64,000 nt of DNA from Sphingomonas sp. LHG3406-1 (GCF_029637485.1 NZ_CP069128.1:2698001-2762000); one strand, 5' to 3'. Shown: positions 50,114-59,305, numbered from the stretch's first letter. The notes: generated from the letters alone by a model not told the origin. Program-made: numbers and translations.

Positions 50114-51511
50114 ATGGGCAGACCGACGGGATTTCTGGAAATCGAGCGGCGCGACCGGGCCGTGGCTCCCGCCAAGGAGCGGGTGAGGGGCTGGGGCGAG
50201 TTCGCGCTTCCCGTCGAGCCCGCCGCCGTCGCCAGCCAGGCGCAGCGCTGCATGGATTGCGGCATTCCCTTCTGCCATTCGGCATGCCCGGTGAACAATC
50301 TCATTCCCGACTGGAACGACCTCGTCGGCGAGGAGGACTGGCGCGGGGCGATCGACCGGCTCCACGCGACCAACAACTTTCCCGAGTTCACCGGCAGGGT
50401 CTGCCCGGCACCGTGCGAGGCGGCCTGCACGCTCAACCTCGACGACAATCCGGTGACCATCAAGTCGATCGAATGCGAGATCGCCGACCGTGCCTTCCGC
50501 GAAGGGTGGGTAACGCCGCGGCTGGCGGCTCGCGGCACGGGACGGCGGGTGGCGATCGTCGGCTCGGGCCCGGCGGGCCTCGCCTGCGCCCAGCAGCTTG
50601 CGCGGCTCGGGCATAATCCGACCGTGTTCGAGAAGGCCGACCGGATCGGCGGCCTGCTTCGCTACGGCATTCCCGACTTCAAGATGGAGAAGGCGCTGAT
50701 CGACCGCCGGGTCGAGCAGATGGAGCGCGAGGGCGTGCTCTTCCGGACCCGGATCGAAGTTGGGGTCGACCTGCCGCTCGAGCGGCTGCTCGACGACTAT
50801 GACATGGTTGTGATCGCCGCCGGGGCCGAGCGGCCGCGCGACCTCGCCATCCCTGGGCGGGACCTTGGCGGCATCCACTTCGCGATGGATTATCTCACCC
50901 AGGCAAACCGGCGGGTGGCCGGCGAAGCCGAGCCGGATGCCCCGATCAGCGCCGACGGCCGACATGTGGTGGTGATCGGCGGCGGCGACACCGGTTCCGA
51001 CTGCATCGGCACCGCCAACCGCCAGGGCGCGGCCTTAGTCACCCAGCTGGAGATCATGCCCGAGCCGCCGGCTAGGGAGGACAAGGCGCTGACCTGGCCC
51101 TACTGGCCGCTCAAGCTGCGCACCTCCAGCAGCCAGGAGGAGGGCTGCACCCGCGACTTCGCCGTGCTGACGACCGGCTTCACCGGCGTGGATGGCAGGG
51201 TCGCGAAGCTGCATTGCGCACGGGCAGAGTGGGTGGACGGGGCGGCACGGCCGCTTGCCGGCAGCGGCTTCGAGCTCCGCGCCGATCTCGTCCTGCTGGC
51301 GATGGGCTTCACCGGCACCGCCTTCCCGGGCGAGGCGGCCGGCCTGGCCATGATGCGCGGGGCGATCCAGGCCGATGCGCAGGGCTTCGCCACCGGACGC
51401 CCGCGCGTTTTCGCCTGCGGCGATGCCCGGCGTGGGCAGAGCCTGGTGGTGTGGGCCATCCGCGAAGGCCGCGACTGCGCGGCGGCGGTGCATTCGGCGC
51501 TGGTGGGGTGA
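50114..51511 (+). CDS. gltD: Glutamate synthase (NADPH) small subunit
   Basis: GltD, 465 residues, passes electrons from NADPH via FAD and two 4Fe-4S clusters to GltB. The N-terminal cysteine clusters are [17 protein letters not shown] and [15 protein letters not shown] binding is [25 protein letters not shown] binding [20 protein letters not shown], and the C-terminal [20 protein letters not shown] closes the fold. It begins four bases after gltB. Its stop lies three bases from the 3' end of the tRNA on the other strand. Confidence 0.96.
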   Translation: MGRPTGFLEIERRDRAVAPAKERVRGWGEFALPVEPAAVASQAQRCMDCGIPFCHSACPVNNLIPDWNDLVGEEDWRGAIDRLHATNNFPEFTGRVCPAPCEAACTLNLDDNPVTIKSIECEIADRAFREGWVTPRLAARGTGRRVAIVGSGPAGLACAQQLARLGHNPTVFEKADRIGGLLRYGIPDFKMEKALIDRRVEQMEREGVLFRTRIEVGVDLPLERLLDDYDMVVIAAGAERPRDLAIPGRDLGGIHFAMDYLTQANRRVAGEAEPDAPISADGRHVVVIGGGDTGSDCIGTANRQGAALVTQLEIMPEPPAREDKALTWPYWPLKLRTSSSQEEGCTRDFAVLTTGFTGVDGRVAKLHCARAEWVDGAARPLAGSGFELRADLVLLAMGFTGTAFPGEAAGLAMMRGAIQADAQGFATGRPRVFACGDARRGQSLVVWAIREGRDCAAAVHSALVG

Positions 51512-51514
51512 ACG

Positions 51515-51587
51515 TGCCGGTTGCAGGATTCGAACCCGCGACCTTCGGTTTACAAAACCGCTGCTCTACCAACTGAGCTAAACCGGC
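51515..51587 (-). tRNA. tRNA-Thr (anticodon TGT)
   Basis: Read on the minus strand: acceptor GCCGGTT pairs with AACCGGC before discriminator A; D-arm TAGCTCAGTTGGTAGAGCA; anticodon arm with loop TTTGTAA, anticodon TGT; T-arm GCGGGTTCGAATCCTGC. 73 bases, CCA not encoded. It decodes ACA and closely resembles other bacterial tRNA-Thr(TGT). It sits 17 bases behind the RNase H-like gene on the same strand and 3 bases from the gltD stop. Confidence 0.95.
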
Positions 51588-51604
51588 GCGGAGGCTCCCT
51601 AAGC

Positions 51605-52450
51605 CTAGAGGATGCCGAAGGTCCAGCCCTCGGTTCGGGCGAGGTCGGCGGTGAGGCCTGATGGCGCGAAGGCCTGCGGCTGGCGGGCGTGGACGCGCAT
51701 GCCGGCGGCGGTGACGAGCGCATCGGTCTGGTGGTCGTCGGGTTCGAAGCGCAGGCGAGCCGGCGGGCTCCCCAGCGCCTTCAAGGCTGCGTTGAGCTCG
51801 GTCCTGCTGCGAAGCTTGGTGCCGGACAGGCCGGCGTTGCGCAGATAGATTCTGGTGTAGATCTCGACAATGGCGCTTTCACCGGGCTCGAGCGGGTCCA
51901 TCGGCCAGATCGGCACCTTGCCCGACAGGCGGTGAAGGAAGCGCATGCCGGCGAAGCTCGCCTTCGCGACCTGCGCGGCGCCGATCGCGTCATAGGCGCT
52001 GGCGGTCTTGCGCCCGCCGGCCTGGTTCAGACGGTGGTCGCACTGGCGGAAGCGGACGAAGTCGGCCTTCACCCCGTCGGCGATACCGAAATAGAAATGG
52101 CGGCGGTGGACCTGCTCGAGGAAGCTCGCCGCGCCGAGATCCTCGTCGGGAGCGTTTGCATCGACATAGGCCCAGAAGTCGCGGGCGTTGTCGGGCACGC
52201 CTTCTTCGCCGGGGAGATAGGCACCGCGCTCGGCGTGGGGAGGGGCGAAGGAGAAGTCGAAGCCGAACAGGGTCGGCTCCTTCAGCGCTTCGGCCGCCAG
52301 CCAGTCGGCGACCTCGGTCCGGCTCCACACATGCTCCGGGCGGATCAGCCGCGGCGCTCCCAAGCGGTTGCAGGAGGCGACGGCGATCCCCTTGTGCCGC
52401 CTTCCCTTGGCACCCGACCAGTCGATGGCGACGAAGCGGGTGAAGCTCAA
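51605..52450 (-). CDS. RNase H-like fold (DUF429-like) protein
   Basis: A 281-residue protein, probably of the predicted RNase H-like nuclease group (DUF429). The N-terminus FTRFVAIDWSGAKGRRHKGI has the catalytic-type aspartate (D10) followed by WSG; TLFGFDFSFAPPH provides a second acidic site, and FEPDDHQTDALVTAAGM a late DH-x-x-DA motif as in the RuvC-like fold. The start is TTG 52450, which forms a TTGA overlap with the mscS stop. The long frame upstream is a shadow of mscS. Role unknown; co-transcription with rarA hints at DNA or RNA upkeep. Confidence 0.65.
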   Translation of the reverse strand: MSFTRFVAIDWSGAKGRRHKGIAVASCNRLGAPRLIRPEHVWSRTEVADWLAAEALKEPTLFGFDFSFAPPHAERGAYLPGEEGVPDNARDFWAYVDANAPDEDLGAASFLEQVHRRHFYFGIADGVKADFVRFRQCDHRLNQAGGRKTASAYDAIGAAQVAKASFAGMRFLHRLSGKVPIWPMDPLEPGESAIVEIYTRIYLRNAGLSGTKLRSRTELNAALKALGSPPARLRFEPDDHQTDALVTAAGMRVHARQPQAFAPSGLTADLARTEGWTFGIL

Positions 52451-53769
52451 ATGAGCGTCGGCCCGTCGCCCGTCGGAGTCTCCTTCGTCCCCTCCAGTCG
52501 CGCGGGGCGGCGCGGGGTGCGGGGCGTGTCGCCTGCGCCGGTCACCCGGTCGGCGAAGTGGTTGAGGATGCGGCCGGCCGCCTCGCGTCCGCCAAGCCCG
52601 AAGGCGAGAGCGGTGGCGATGGCGGCCGAGCCGAGGATCAGGCCGAACGCCATGTAGACGATGACATCCGCCAGGCCCATGAAGGTGAGGCCGATGGCGG
52701 TGAACAGGGCGATGATCGCATAGCGGACGATGGTCTGCGCGAAGCCGCCCTCGCCGGTCGAACTGCCGACGAGGTTCGCCAGGATCTTGGCGAGGAAGAT
52801 GCCGGCGACGATGATCAGGGTGCCGAAGATCACCTTGGAACCGAGGCTGGTCACCTGGACGAGGAAGATTGCGACCGTATCGCCGCCGAGCTGGTGCGCG
52901 GCCTCGATGGCGGCGGCGAGCATGATGGCGACGAAGGCGACGTTGGCGACGATCCGGCTCGGCGTGGTGGTCGCCGGCAGAACCCCGGTCGAGCGCAGCG
53001 CATCGTCGAAGCCGGTCGGCGGAAGGATCGCTTCGATGATGGTCTTGAGGAACTTGGCCGCGATGAAGGCGATGCCAAGCCACAGGGCTGCGGTCAGCAG
53101 GCGCGGGATGGCGCCGCTGATCTGGTCGAGCATGTGGATGGCCGGACCGCTGATCGCCTCGATTCCGAGCACTTGCAGAGCGGCGATGGCGACCGGGATG
53201 ATGATCAGGGCGAAGGCGAGGACGCCCGCGGCTCGCGCAAGGCTGGTGCGGGTCGCGCCGGGGGTGGTGCCCGGCGGCACGGCATCGGGGTCGGTGCGGA
53301 CCGTCGGCGGATGGTCGCCGAGGCCCGCGCGCGCCATCAGCCCGTCGATGTTGGCGGCGGTCAGCAGGGTCTCGACCAGCCGGCGGACGATGCGGGCGAC
53401 GATCAGGCCGACGAAGAAGATGAGGCCCGCGCCGATCAGCCGCGGCAGGAACTCGAAGATCTGGTTGGTGAGGGTCGCAACCGGCGAGAGGATCTGCCCG
53501 ATCTGAAGGAAATTCAGCGCGGCCATGATGCCGACCAGCCAGACGACCAGCTTGGCGATGGTGCCGATCTGGTGGCCGACCGTCTCATGCTGGTTGCCGG
53601 GCGTATGCTTCTGGAGGGCGGGCGTCTTGCTGATGGCCTTGGCCAGCGCCCATTTCACCGCCCGCGCGATGATCCACGTGGCGACGAGGATCGCCAGCGC
53701 GATGAGGATCCGCGGCCCCCATTCGACCAGATCGGCGCGCCATGTCTCGGCAGTCGACGGTGGATACAT
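52447..53769 (-). CDS. MscS-related mechanosensitive channel with repeated TM helices
   Basis: A 440-residue inner-membrane protein of the conserved TM-helix (PF05552-type) group related to small-conductance mechanosensitive channels. The helix pattern ILIALAILVATWIIARAVKW is repeated in variations (FLPRLIGAGLIFFVGLIVAR, AIPRLLTAALWLGIAFIAAK, GSKVIFGTLIIVAGIFLAKI). The C-terminal pore-like region MGLADVIVYMAFGLILGSAA and ALAFGLGGREAAGRIL matches the MscS pore. The tail is Pro/Thr rich. The start shares one base with the rarA stop (TGATG) and its end is coupled to the next gene. Confidence 0.85.
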   Translation of the reverse strand: MYPPSTAETWRADLVEWGPRILIALAILVATWIIARAVKWALAKAISKTPALQKHTPGNQHETVGHQIGTIAKLVVWLVGIMAALNFLQIGQILSPVATLTNQIFEFLPRLIGAGLIFFVGLIVARIVRRLVETLLTAANIDGLMARAGLGDHPPTVRTDPDAVPPGTTPGATRTSLARAAGVLAFALIIIPVAIAALQVLGIEAISGPAIHMLDQISGAIPRLLTAALWLGIAFIAAKFLKTIIEAILPPTGFDDALRSTGVLPATTTPSRIVANVAFVAIMLAAAIEAAHQLGGDTVAIFLVQVTSLGSKVIFGTLIIVAGIFLAKILANLVGSSTGEGGFAQTIVRYAIIALFTAIGLTFMGLADVIVYMAFGLILGSAAIATALAFGLGGREAAGRILNHFADRVTGAGDTPRTPRRPARLEGTKETPTGDGPTLI

Positions 53770-55082
53770 CAGCTTCCCTCCTGCAAACCCTCGCGCTTCT
53801 CGTTCCACCAGGCGAGCCGCTCCGCAAGGCGTTTCTCGAACCCGCGGTCGGTCGGGCGGTAGTAGGTTTCCGGGCTCATGCCCTCGGGCCAATAGTCTTG
53901 GCCGGAGAAGGCGTCGGGCGCATCATGGTCATAGGCATAGCCTTTGCCATGGCCGAGATCGCGCATCAGCTTGGTCGGCGCACCAAGGGTATGCTTGGGC
54001 GGCGAAAGGGAGCCATGCGCCTTGGCGCTCTTCCAGGCTTCCTTCTGCGCCGTGTAGAGGGCGTTCGATTTGGGCGCGGTGGCGAGATAGAGGCAGGCCT
54101 GGACGATGGCGAGTTCGCCTTCCGGCGAGCCGAGGAAGTCGTAGGTGTCCTTCGCCGCCATGCATTGCACCAGCGCCTGCGGGTCGGCGAGGCCGATGTC
54201 CTCGACAGCGGCGCGGGTAAGGCGGCGGAGGAGGTAGAGCGGCTCCTCGCCGGCGGTCAGCATGCGCGCGAGATAGTAGAGGGCGGCCTGCGGATCCGAA
54301 CCGCGGATCGATTTGTGAAGGGCGGAGATGAGCCCGTAATGGCCCTCGCGGTCCTTGTCATAGACAGGCAGCCGCCGCTGGATGAGGTCGCGTAGGGCGG
54401 CAGTATCGAGCGCTCCATCCGGGCTGGCCGCAACCAGCATTTCCACCTGGTTGAGAAGAAAGCGGCCGTCGCCGTCCGCGCTGGCGACCAGGGCGGCGCG
54501 GGCGTCGTCGGTGAGAGGCAAGGGACGGCCTTCCGCCTGTTCGGCGCGGGCAAGCAGGGTGCCGAGCGCTTCCTCGTCGAGGCGCTTCAGCACCAGAACC
54601 TGGGTGCGCGAGAGCAGGGCGGCGTTGAGTTCGAAGCTGGGGTTTTCGGTCGTCGCACCGACGAGAGTGACTACGCCCGCCTCGACGAAGGGCAGGAAAC
54701 CGTCCTGCTGACTGCGGTTGAAACGGTGGATCTCGTCCACGAAGAGGAGGGTGCGCTTGCCCGCGCGGGCGTGCGCCTCGGCCTCCGCGAAGGCCTTCTT
54801 GAGGTCGGCAACCCCGCTGAAGACGGCGGAGAGCGCGGCAAAGCGGTAGCCGACCGCTTCGGCCAGTAATCGGGCGATGCTGGTCTTGCCGGTGCCGGGC
54901 GGTCCCCACAGGATGAGGCTCGACAGGCGGCCGGCAGCGACCATCCGACCGATCGCGCCTTCGGATCCCGTGAGATGTTCCTGGCCGATGACCTCCGCGA
55001 GGCTGGTCGGACGCAGCCGCTCGGCAAGTGGCACGGCCGCGGCTGGGCTGGGCAAGGGCTCGGCTTCAAACAGGTCGGCCAT
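53769..55082 (-). CDS. rarA: Replication-associated recombination protein RarA/MgsA
   Basis: AAA+ ATPase of the clamp-loader group that works at stalled forks. Walker A is GPPGTGKT (60-67), Walker B LLFVDEIHRFN, and sensor residues lie in GATTENPSFELNAALLSR. The C-terminal part (DKDREGHYGLISALHKSIRG, AALYYLARMLTAGEEPLYL) is typical of RarA/MgsA/WRNIP1. ATG 55082 gives 437 residues. It heads the minus-strand run rarA-mscS-RNase H-like, and is divergent from the PadR gene. Confidence 0.95.
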   Translation of the reverse strand: MADLFEAEPLPSPAAAVPLAERLRPTSLAEVIGQEHLTGSEGAIGRMVAAGRLSSLILWGPPGTGKTSIARLLAEAVGYRFAALSAVFSGVADLKKAFAEAEAHARAGKRTLLFVDEIHRFNRSQQDGFLPFVEAGVVTLVGATTENPSFELNAALLSRTQVLVLKRLDEEALGTLLARAEQAEGRPLPLTDDARAALVASADGDGRFLLNQVEMLVAASPDGALDTAALRDLIQRRLPVYDKDREGHYGLISALHKSIRGSDPQAALYYLARMLTAGEEPLYLLRRLTRAAVEDIGLADPQALVQCMAAKDTYDFLGSPEGELAIVQACLYLATAPKSNALYTAQKEAWKSAKAHGSLSPPKHTLGAPTKLMRDLGHGKGYAYDHDAPDAFSGQDYWPEGMSPETYYRPTDRGFEKRLAERLAWWNEKREGLQEGS

Positions 55083-55148
55083 TCGTCGGTTCGTAGAAAG
55101 AAGAAGGCGCAAGCGCCATGCCCCTCTTGAGGCGATGCAATGAAGATA

Positions 55149-55168
55149 TATCTTGAGTGCTCAAGATA
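55149..55168. promoter_or_regulatory. Palindromic operator before the PadR gene
   Basis: TATCTTGAG (55149-55157), TG, CTCAAGATA (55160-55168): perfect 9-base arms, 15 bases before the PadR ATG and 67 bases from the rarA ATG. A dimeric regulator site; autorepression by the adjacent PadR protein is the simplest reading. The next bases AGGAGAGAAGAG include the ribosome site. Confidence 0.65.
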
Positions 55169-55182
55169 GGAGAGAAGAGCCC

Positions 55183-55803
55183 ATGCGCTTTCATTTGAAC
55201 CGCGGCTGTGGCCCCGACGGCCGGGCGTTCGTGGCCATGACCGGTTTCCCCTTCGGCGATCCCGACGAAGCGATCCGCTTCCACGTCGGTGGTCGCGGGG
55301 GCGGCGGCGGTGGCTGGGGTGGGCATCGGGGCGGCCGGCGCCGGCGGATGTTCAGCTCGGAGGAGTTCCAGCTCATCATCCTGAAGCTGATCGCCGACGA
55401 GCCGCGCCACGGCTATGCGATCATCAAGGCGCTCGAGGAGCTGACCCACGGCGACTATGCGCCGAGCGCGGGCATCCTCTACACCAATCTCGAACTGCTC
55501 GAGGACATGGGGATGATCGAGCGGCAGGCGAGCGCCGGCGCCAAGAAGAGCTTCGCCATTACCGACGAAGGCCGCGCGCATCTGGACGCGCGGGCGGAGG
55601 AAGTCGCGGCGCTGTTCGAGCGGCTGGAGGCCAGCGGCGAGGGTCGACGTCGTTCGAACCGGCCGGAGCTCGTCCGCGCGTTGGGCAACCTCATGACCGC
55701 GCTCGGCAACCGTGCCGCGCGCGGCGGCTGGAACGAGGCGCTGATCAACGAGGTGGTCGACATCCTCGACGAGGCGGCCAAACGGATCGAGCGGGCGAAG
55801 TAA
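55183..55803 (+). CDS. PadR family transcriptional regulator with Gly-rich N-terminus
   Basis: A 206-residue regulator. Residues 1-55 are unusual: MRFHLNRGCGPDGRAF, then a Gly/Arg/Trp-rich linker (GGRGGGGGGWGGHRGGRRRR, 36-55). The PadR winged helix follows (FSSEEFQLIILKLIADEPRH, GYAIIKALEELTHGDYAPSA, GILYTNLELLEDMGMIERQA), then a C-terminal dimerisation helix. The start ATG 55183 is behind AGGAGAGAAGAGCCC; an in-frame GTG at 55153 would lie inside the operator. Probable autorepressor; no obvious effector gene is adjacent except rarA on the other strand. Confidence 0.87.
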   Translation: MRFHLNRGCGPDGRAFVAMTGFPFGDPDEAIRFHVGGRGGGGGGWGGHRGGRRRRMFSSEEFQLIILKLIADEPRHGYAIIKALEELTHGDYAPSAGILYTNLELLEDMGMIERQASAGAKKSFAITDEGRAHLDARAEEVAALFERLEASGEGRRRSNRPELVRALGNLMTALGNRAARGGWNEALINEVVDILDEAAKRIERAK

Positions 55804-55812
55804 CAACGAGAA

Positions 55813-55842
55813 GGCCCTCCGCCACCGGGGTGACGGAGGGCC
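55813..55842. terminator. Bidirectional hairpin between PadR and DUF4136 genes
   Basis: Arms GGCCCTCCG (55813-55821) and CGGAGGGCC (55834-55842), with an inner CACC/GGTG pair. It lies 9 bases after the PadR stop and 25 bases beyond the DUF4136 stop; short AA and CTT flanks only. Confidence 0.6.
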
Positions 55843-55867
55843 CTTGCCCATGACCGAAGACGATGGC

Positions 55868-56596
55868 TCAGCGCTTCTTCTGCGCCGGCACCGTGATCTT
55901 CACCGTCTCGCCATTGCGACCCGGGAAGCCGGTGAACATGGCTTCGATCAGGTTGGGGACGAGCACCTGCGTGTTGTCGGTGGTCGAGCGCGCCTGCGCC
56001 CGGCCGTCGAACAGCTGCTGGTTGTCGGCGCGGCGGCGGATGTCGATGTCCAGCTCCGACTTATATTCGGTATACTGGCGGACGTCCGGACCACCGAACC
56101 AGAACGGGTCGTTCCAGCCATAGTAGAAGGCCGAGCGACCGCCGCCCCAATAGCCGAAGCGGCTGTAGTAGGGCCGGCCGTAGTAGATGCCGTAGAAGGG
56201 ATCGTAGCGGCTGCCGAAGCGACCGTAAGGGCTGTAGAACCCGCGGTAGAAGGGATCGTAGCCGGCCGGTCCGAAGCGGTCGACCACGACACGCTCGGTG
56301 CCCTTGTCCACCTCATAGCCGAGCTGGACGATCATTGTTGCCTGCGCCGGATTGGCAGCCTGGGCATAGCCCTGCGCGGCAAGGTGGCGGGAAACCAGTT
56401 CGGCGTAGCGGCTGAACTCGAGCCCGCCGCCCTGGGCGAGGCCCTGGCCGGGGACGACATAGAAGCTCTGGCCCTGCGGTGCGGGCATGGCCTGAAAGCG
56501 GGTGACCTTGGCTGGCAGCCCGGTGGCGCAGCCGGACAGGCCGACGCTCGCGGCACCGACCAGTGCGGCGGCGACAAGTTTCTTCAGGAACGTCAT
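55868..56596 (-). CDS. DUF4136 lipoprotein with Tyr/Gly-rich region
   Basis: A 242-residue lipoprotein from ATG 56596; lipobox GLSGC, C23. The first part, FYVVPGQGLAQGGGLEFSRY and AELVSRHLAAQGYAQA, is the DUF4136 start. The middle is rich in Tyr, Gly, Phe and Arg (YDPFYRGFYSPYGRFGSRYD and on) and the end returns to the domain with IDIRRRADNQQLFDGRAQAR and IEAMFTGFPG. DUF4136 is common in envelope proteins of unknown function. Upstream in-frame ATG 56668 would spoil the signal peptide. Confidence 0.85.
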   Translation of the reverse strand: MTFLKKLVAAALVGAASVGLSGCATGLPAKVTRFQAMPAPQGQSFYVVPGQGLAQGGGLEFSRYAELVSRHLAAQGYAQAANPAQATMIVQLGYEVDKGTERVVVDRFGPAGYDPFYRGFYSPYGRFGSRYDPFYGIYYGRPYYSRFGYWGGGRSAFYYGWNDPFWFGGPDVRQYTEYKSELDIDIRRRADNQQLFDGRAQARSTTDNTQVLVPNLIEAMFTGFPGRNGETVKITVPAQKKR

Positions 56597-56692
56597 GGTT
56601 GGCAAACCCTCGACTCGGGGAAAGTCCCGGTAAACGAGTAGCTTATAGCAGAAAGTGAGTTGAACCATCGATGAAGGGAGGCTGAGGAGCGA

Positions 56693-57709
56693 TCAGCGGC
56701 GGCTGAGTCCCAGTGCGCGCTTGGCATCGTGCAGGGTCGGTGCGGCCAACTCCGCGGCCCTCGCCGCACCCGTGTCGAGAATGCGATCGAGTTCGGCGGT
56801 GTCGCGCTCCAGCTCGGTGTAGCGGGCACGGATCGGCGCGATCAGCGCGACGAGCGCATCGGCCAGGGCCGGCTTGAAGGCGCCGAAACCCTGGCCCTCG
56901 AAGCGGGCGAGGATGGCGGTCTCGCTCTCCCCGGTCACGGCGGCCATGATCCCGACGAGGTTGCGCGCCTCCGGCCGGTCCTTGAGCAGCTCGGGGTCGC
57001 CGGGCAGAGGATCGGGATCGGTCCGCGCCTTGCGGATCTTGGCGGCGATCTCCTCGTCGCTGTCGACCAGATTGACCCGGCTCATGTCCGAAGGATCGGA
57101 CTTGCTCATCTTGGCGCTGCCGTCGCGTAGCGACATGACCCGCGCCGCCACCCCGCCGCCGATGAAGGGCTCGGGCAGGACAAAGGTCTCGGTGCCGGTG
57201 TCGAGGTTGAATTTGGTGGCGATGTCGCGGGTGAGCTCGATATGCTGCTTCTGGTCCTCGCCGACCGGCACGTGGCTGGGACGATAGAGCAGGATGTCGG
57301 CGGCCTGGAGCACCGGATAGTCGAACAGGGCGACCGACGCGCCTTCCTTGTTCTTGCCCGACTTGTCCTTCCACTGGGTCATCCGGCTGAGCCAGCCCAT
57401 GCGGGCGGTCCCGTTCAGCATCCAGCACAGCTCGGCATGGGCCGGCACGTCCGACTGGGCGAACAGGACGGAGCGGGCCGGATCGATGCCGCTGGCGATC
57501 AGCGCCGCCGCCATCGCGCGCACCTGCGCCAGCCGGGTTGCAGCCGGGATGTGGTCCGACAGCGAATGGAGGTCCGCGAGGAAGAACAGGCAGGGCGCCT
57601 CCTCCTGCATCCGCACCCAGCGCAGGATGGCGCCGAGCAGGTTGCCGAGGTGGAGGTTGCCGGTCGGCTGGATGCCGGACAGGACTCGGGTGACTGGAGC
57701 GCTGGTCAT
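56693..57709 (-). CDS. trpS: Tryptophan-tRNA ligase
   Basis: Class I tRNA synthetase, 338 residues. The HIGH-like motif is GNLHLGNLLG, the KMSKS loop is AKMSKSD, and VLSGIQPTGNLHL plus FFLADLHSLSD are typical. RPSHVPVGEDQKQHIELTRD binds tRNA and ATP parts. Its ATG overlaps the murJ stop by four bases; the murJ-trpS pairing is common in alphaproteobacteria. Confidence 0.97.
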   Translation of the reverse strand: MTSAPVTRVLSGIQPTGNLHLGNLLGAILRWVRMQEEAPCLFFLADLHSLSDHIPAATRLAQVRAMAAALIASGIDPARSVLFAQSDVPAHAELCWMLNGTARMGWLSRMTQWKDKSGKNKEGASVALFDYPVLQAADILLYRPSHVPVGEDQKQHIELTRDIATKFNLDTGTETFVLPEPFIGGGVAARVMSLRDGSAKMSKSDPSDMSRVNLVDSDEEIAAKIRKARTDPDPLPGDPELLKDRPEARNLVGIMAAVTGESETAILARFEGQGFGAFKPALADALVALIAPIRARYTELERDTAELDRILDTGAARAAELAAPTLHDAKRALGLSRR

Positions 57710-59277
57710 TCTGGGCTCTGCTGCGTGGCGGGGCGGCGGCGGCGAAGCGCAAGCAGTGCCTCGCGGTCGACGCCGCCGATGAGGAAGGCGACGCCGAAAT
57801 AGACGAGGCCACCGACGGCCACCATGATCCCGAGCGCGAGGAACTCGCCCGCCTCGCTGGCGAACAGGCCGCGCGACAGCGGCTCCTGAAGCAGCCACAG
57901 GACGACGCCCATGGCGGCGGCGGCGATGATCTGGCGCGCCACCCGGCCGATCAGCCAGACCGGCATGCGGAAGTGGCCACGCACGGCGAGGATGGCGAAC
58001 AGCAGCAGGAAATTGGCCCAGGCCCCGACCGAGGTGACGGTGGCGAGCGCGGTGATGCCGAGCAACGGGATCAGGAAGAAGTTGGCCGGGATCGACAGGA
58101 TCAGGATGGCCATGGCGATATAGACCGGAGTCTTGACGTCCCGGCGGGCATAGAAGGCCGGGGTCAGCACCTTGACCAGCACATAGGCGGGCAGGCCGGT
58201 GACGAGGATGGCGAGGATGGCGGCGGTGGTCGCGCTGTCCTCGTCCGTGAACTCGCCGCCGCCGTACAGGGCGGCGATGATCGGTCCGGCAATCACCGCC
58301 AGCGCAACCGTGGCGGGAAGAGTCAGCAGCATGGACAGGTCGAAGGCGCGGGCCTGGACGTCGGCGGCCTCCGCCTCGTCGTCGCGGGCGATGGCGCGGC
58401 TGATCGCCGGCAGGATGGCGACGCCGAGCGCGGTGCCGATGATCGACAACGGAAGCTGGTTCAGGCGGTCGGCATAGCTGAGCATGGTCAGCGCGCCTTC
58501 GCCCAGACGGGCGGAGAAGAAGGCGTAGAAGAGCTGGCTGATCTGGTAGGCGCCGGCGGCCACGGTCGCCGGCAGGATGAGGATGACCAGCTCCTTCACC
58601 GCCGGAGTCATGCGTGGGCGGCGGAAGGAGAGGTGGACCCCCGCCCGCCGCACCGCCACCCAGCACAGCGCGAACTGGACGATGCCGCCGATCAGCACGG
58701 CGATCGCCATGTAGCGGACCGTCGCCAGGTCATTGCCGCGCGGCGCGAGCAGCAAGGCGGCGATGAGGACGAGGTTGAGCAGCGCGGGCGCGAAGGCGGC
58801 GGCGACGAAGCGCGTCAGTGAATTGAGGATGCCGGAGAGGAGCGCGACGAGGCTGATGAACAGCAGGTAGGGGAAGGTCCAGCGAGTGAGCTCCACCGCC
58901 AGTTCATATTTGCCCGGCACCTCGCGGTAGCTGCCGGCGACCAGCGCGATGACGCCCGGCATGAAGATGACGAACACGACCGTGACCAGCAGCAGCGCCG
59001 GCATGAAGACCGCAAGGATCTCGCTCGAGAACTCCTCGGCGTCCTTTTCCCCGCCCTGCGCCAGACGCCGGCTGAACAGCGGCACGAAGCCGCTCGAGAA
59101 GGCGCCTTCCGCGAACAGGCGGCGAAAGATGTTCGGCAGCAGGAAGGCGAGGTTGAAGGCGTCGTTGGCATGGCTTGCGCCGAGCAGGCGCGCCGCGATC
59201 ATGTCGCGGACGAAGCCGAGCACGCGGCTGACCATGGTCAGCCCGCCGATGGTGCCGGTGGCCTTGAGGAGATTCAT
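57706..59277 (-). CDS. murJ: Lipid II flippase MurJ
   Basis: MOP-superfamily flippase that moves lipid II to the periplasmic side for peptidoglycan synthesis, 523 residues, about 14 membrane helices. The signature TMVSRVLGFVRDMIAARLLG contains the essential arginines; AFLLPNIFRRLFAEGAFSSG and LSYADRLNQLPLSIIGTALG follow. The stop overlaps trpS by four bases. It is preceded by secB on the same strand with a REP-like spacer. Confidence 0.96.
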   Translation of the reverse strand: MNLLKATGTIGGLTMVSRVLGFVRDMIAARLLGASHANDAFNLAFLLPNIFRRLFAEGAFSSGFVPLFSRRLAQGGEKDAEEFSSEILAVFMPALLLVTVVFVIFMPGVIALVAGSYREVPGKYELAVELTRWTFPYLLFISLVALLSGILNSLTRFVAAAFAPALLNLVLIAALLLAPRGNDLATVRYMAIAVLIGGIVQFALCWVAVRRAGVHLSFRRPRMTPAVKELVILILPATVAAGAYQISQLFYAFFSARLGEGALTMLSYADRLNQLPLSIIGTALGVAILPAISRAIARDDEAEAADVQARAFDLSMLLTLPATVALAVIAGPIIAALYGGGEFTDEDSATTAAILAILVTGLPAYVLVKVLTPAFYARRDVKTPVYIAMAILILSIPANFFLIPLLGITALATVTSVGAWANFLLLFAILAVRGHFRMPVWLIGRVARQIIAAAAMGVVLWLLQEPLSRGLFASEAGEFLALGIMVAVGGLVYFGVAFLIGGVDREALLALRRRRPATQQSPE

Positions 59278-59305
59278 CGGTGCAGCTTCACGTAACTAGA
59301 GCCCC

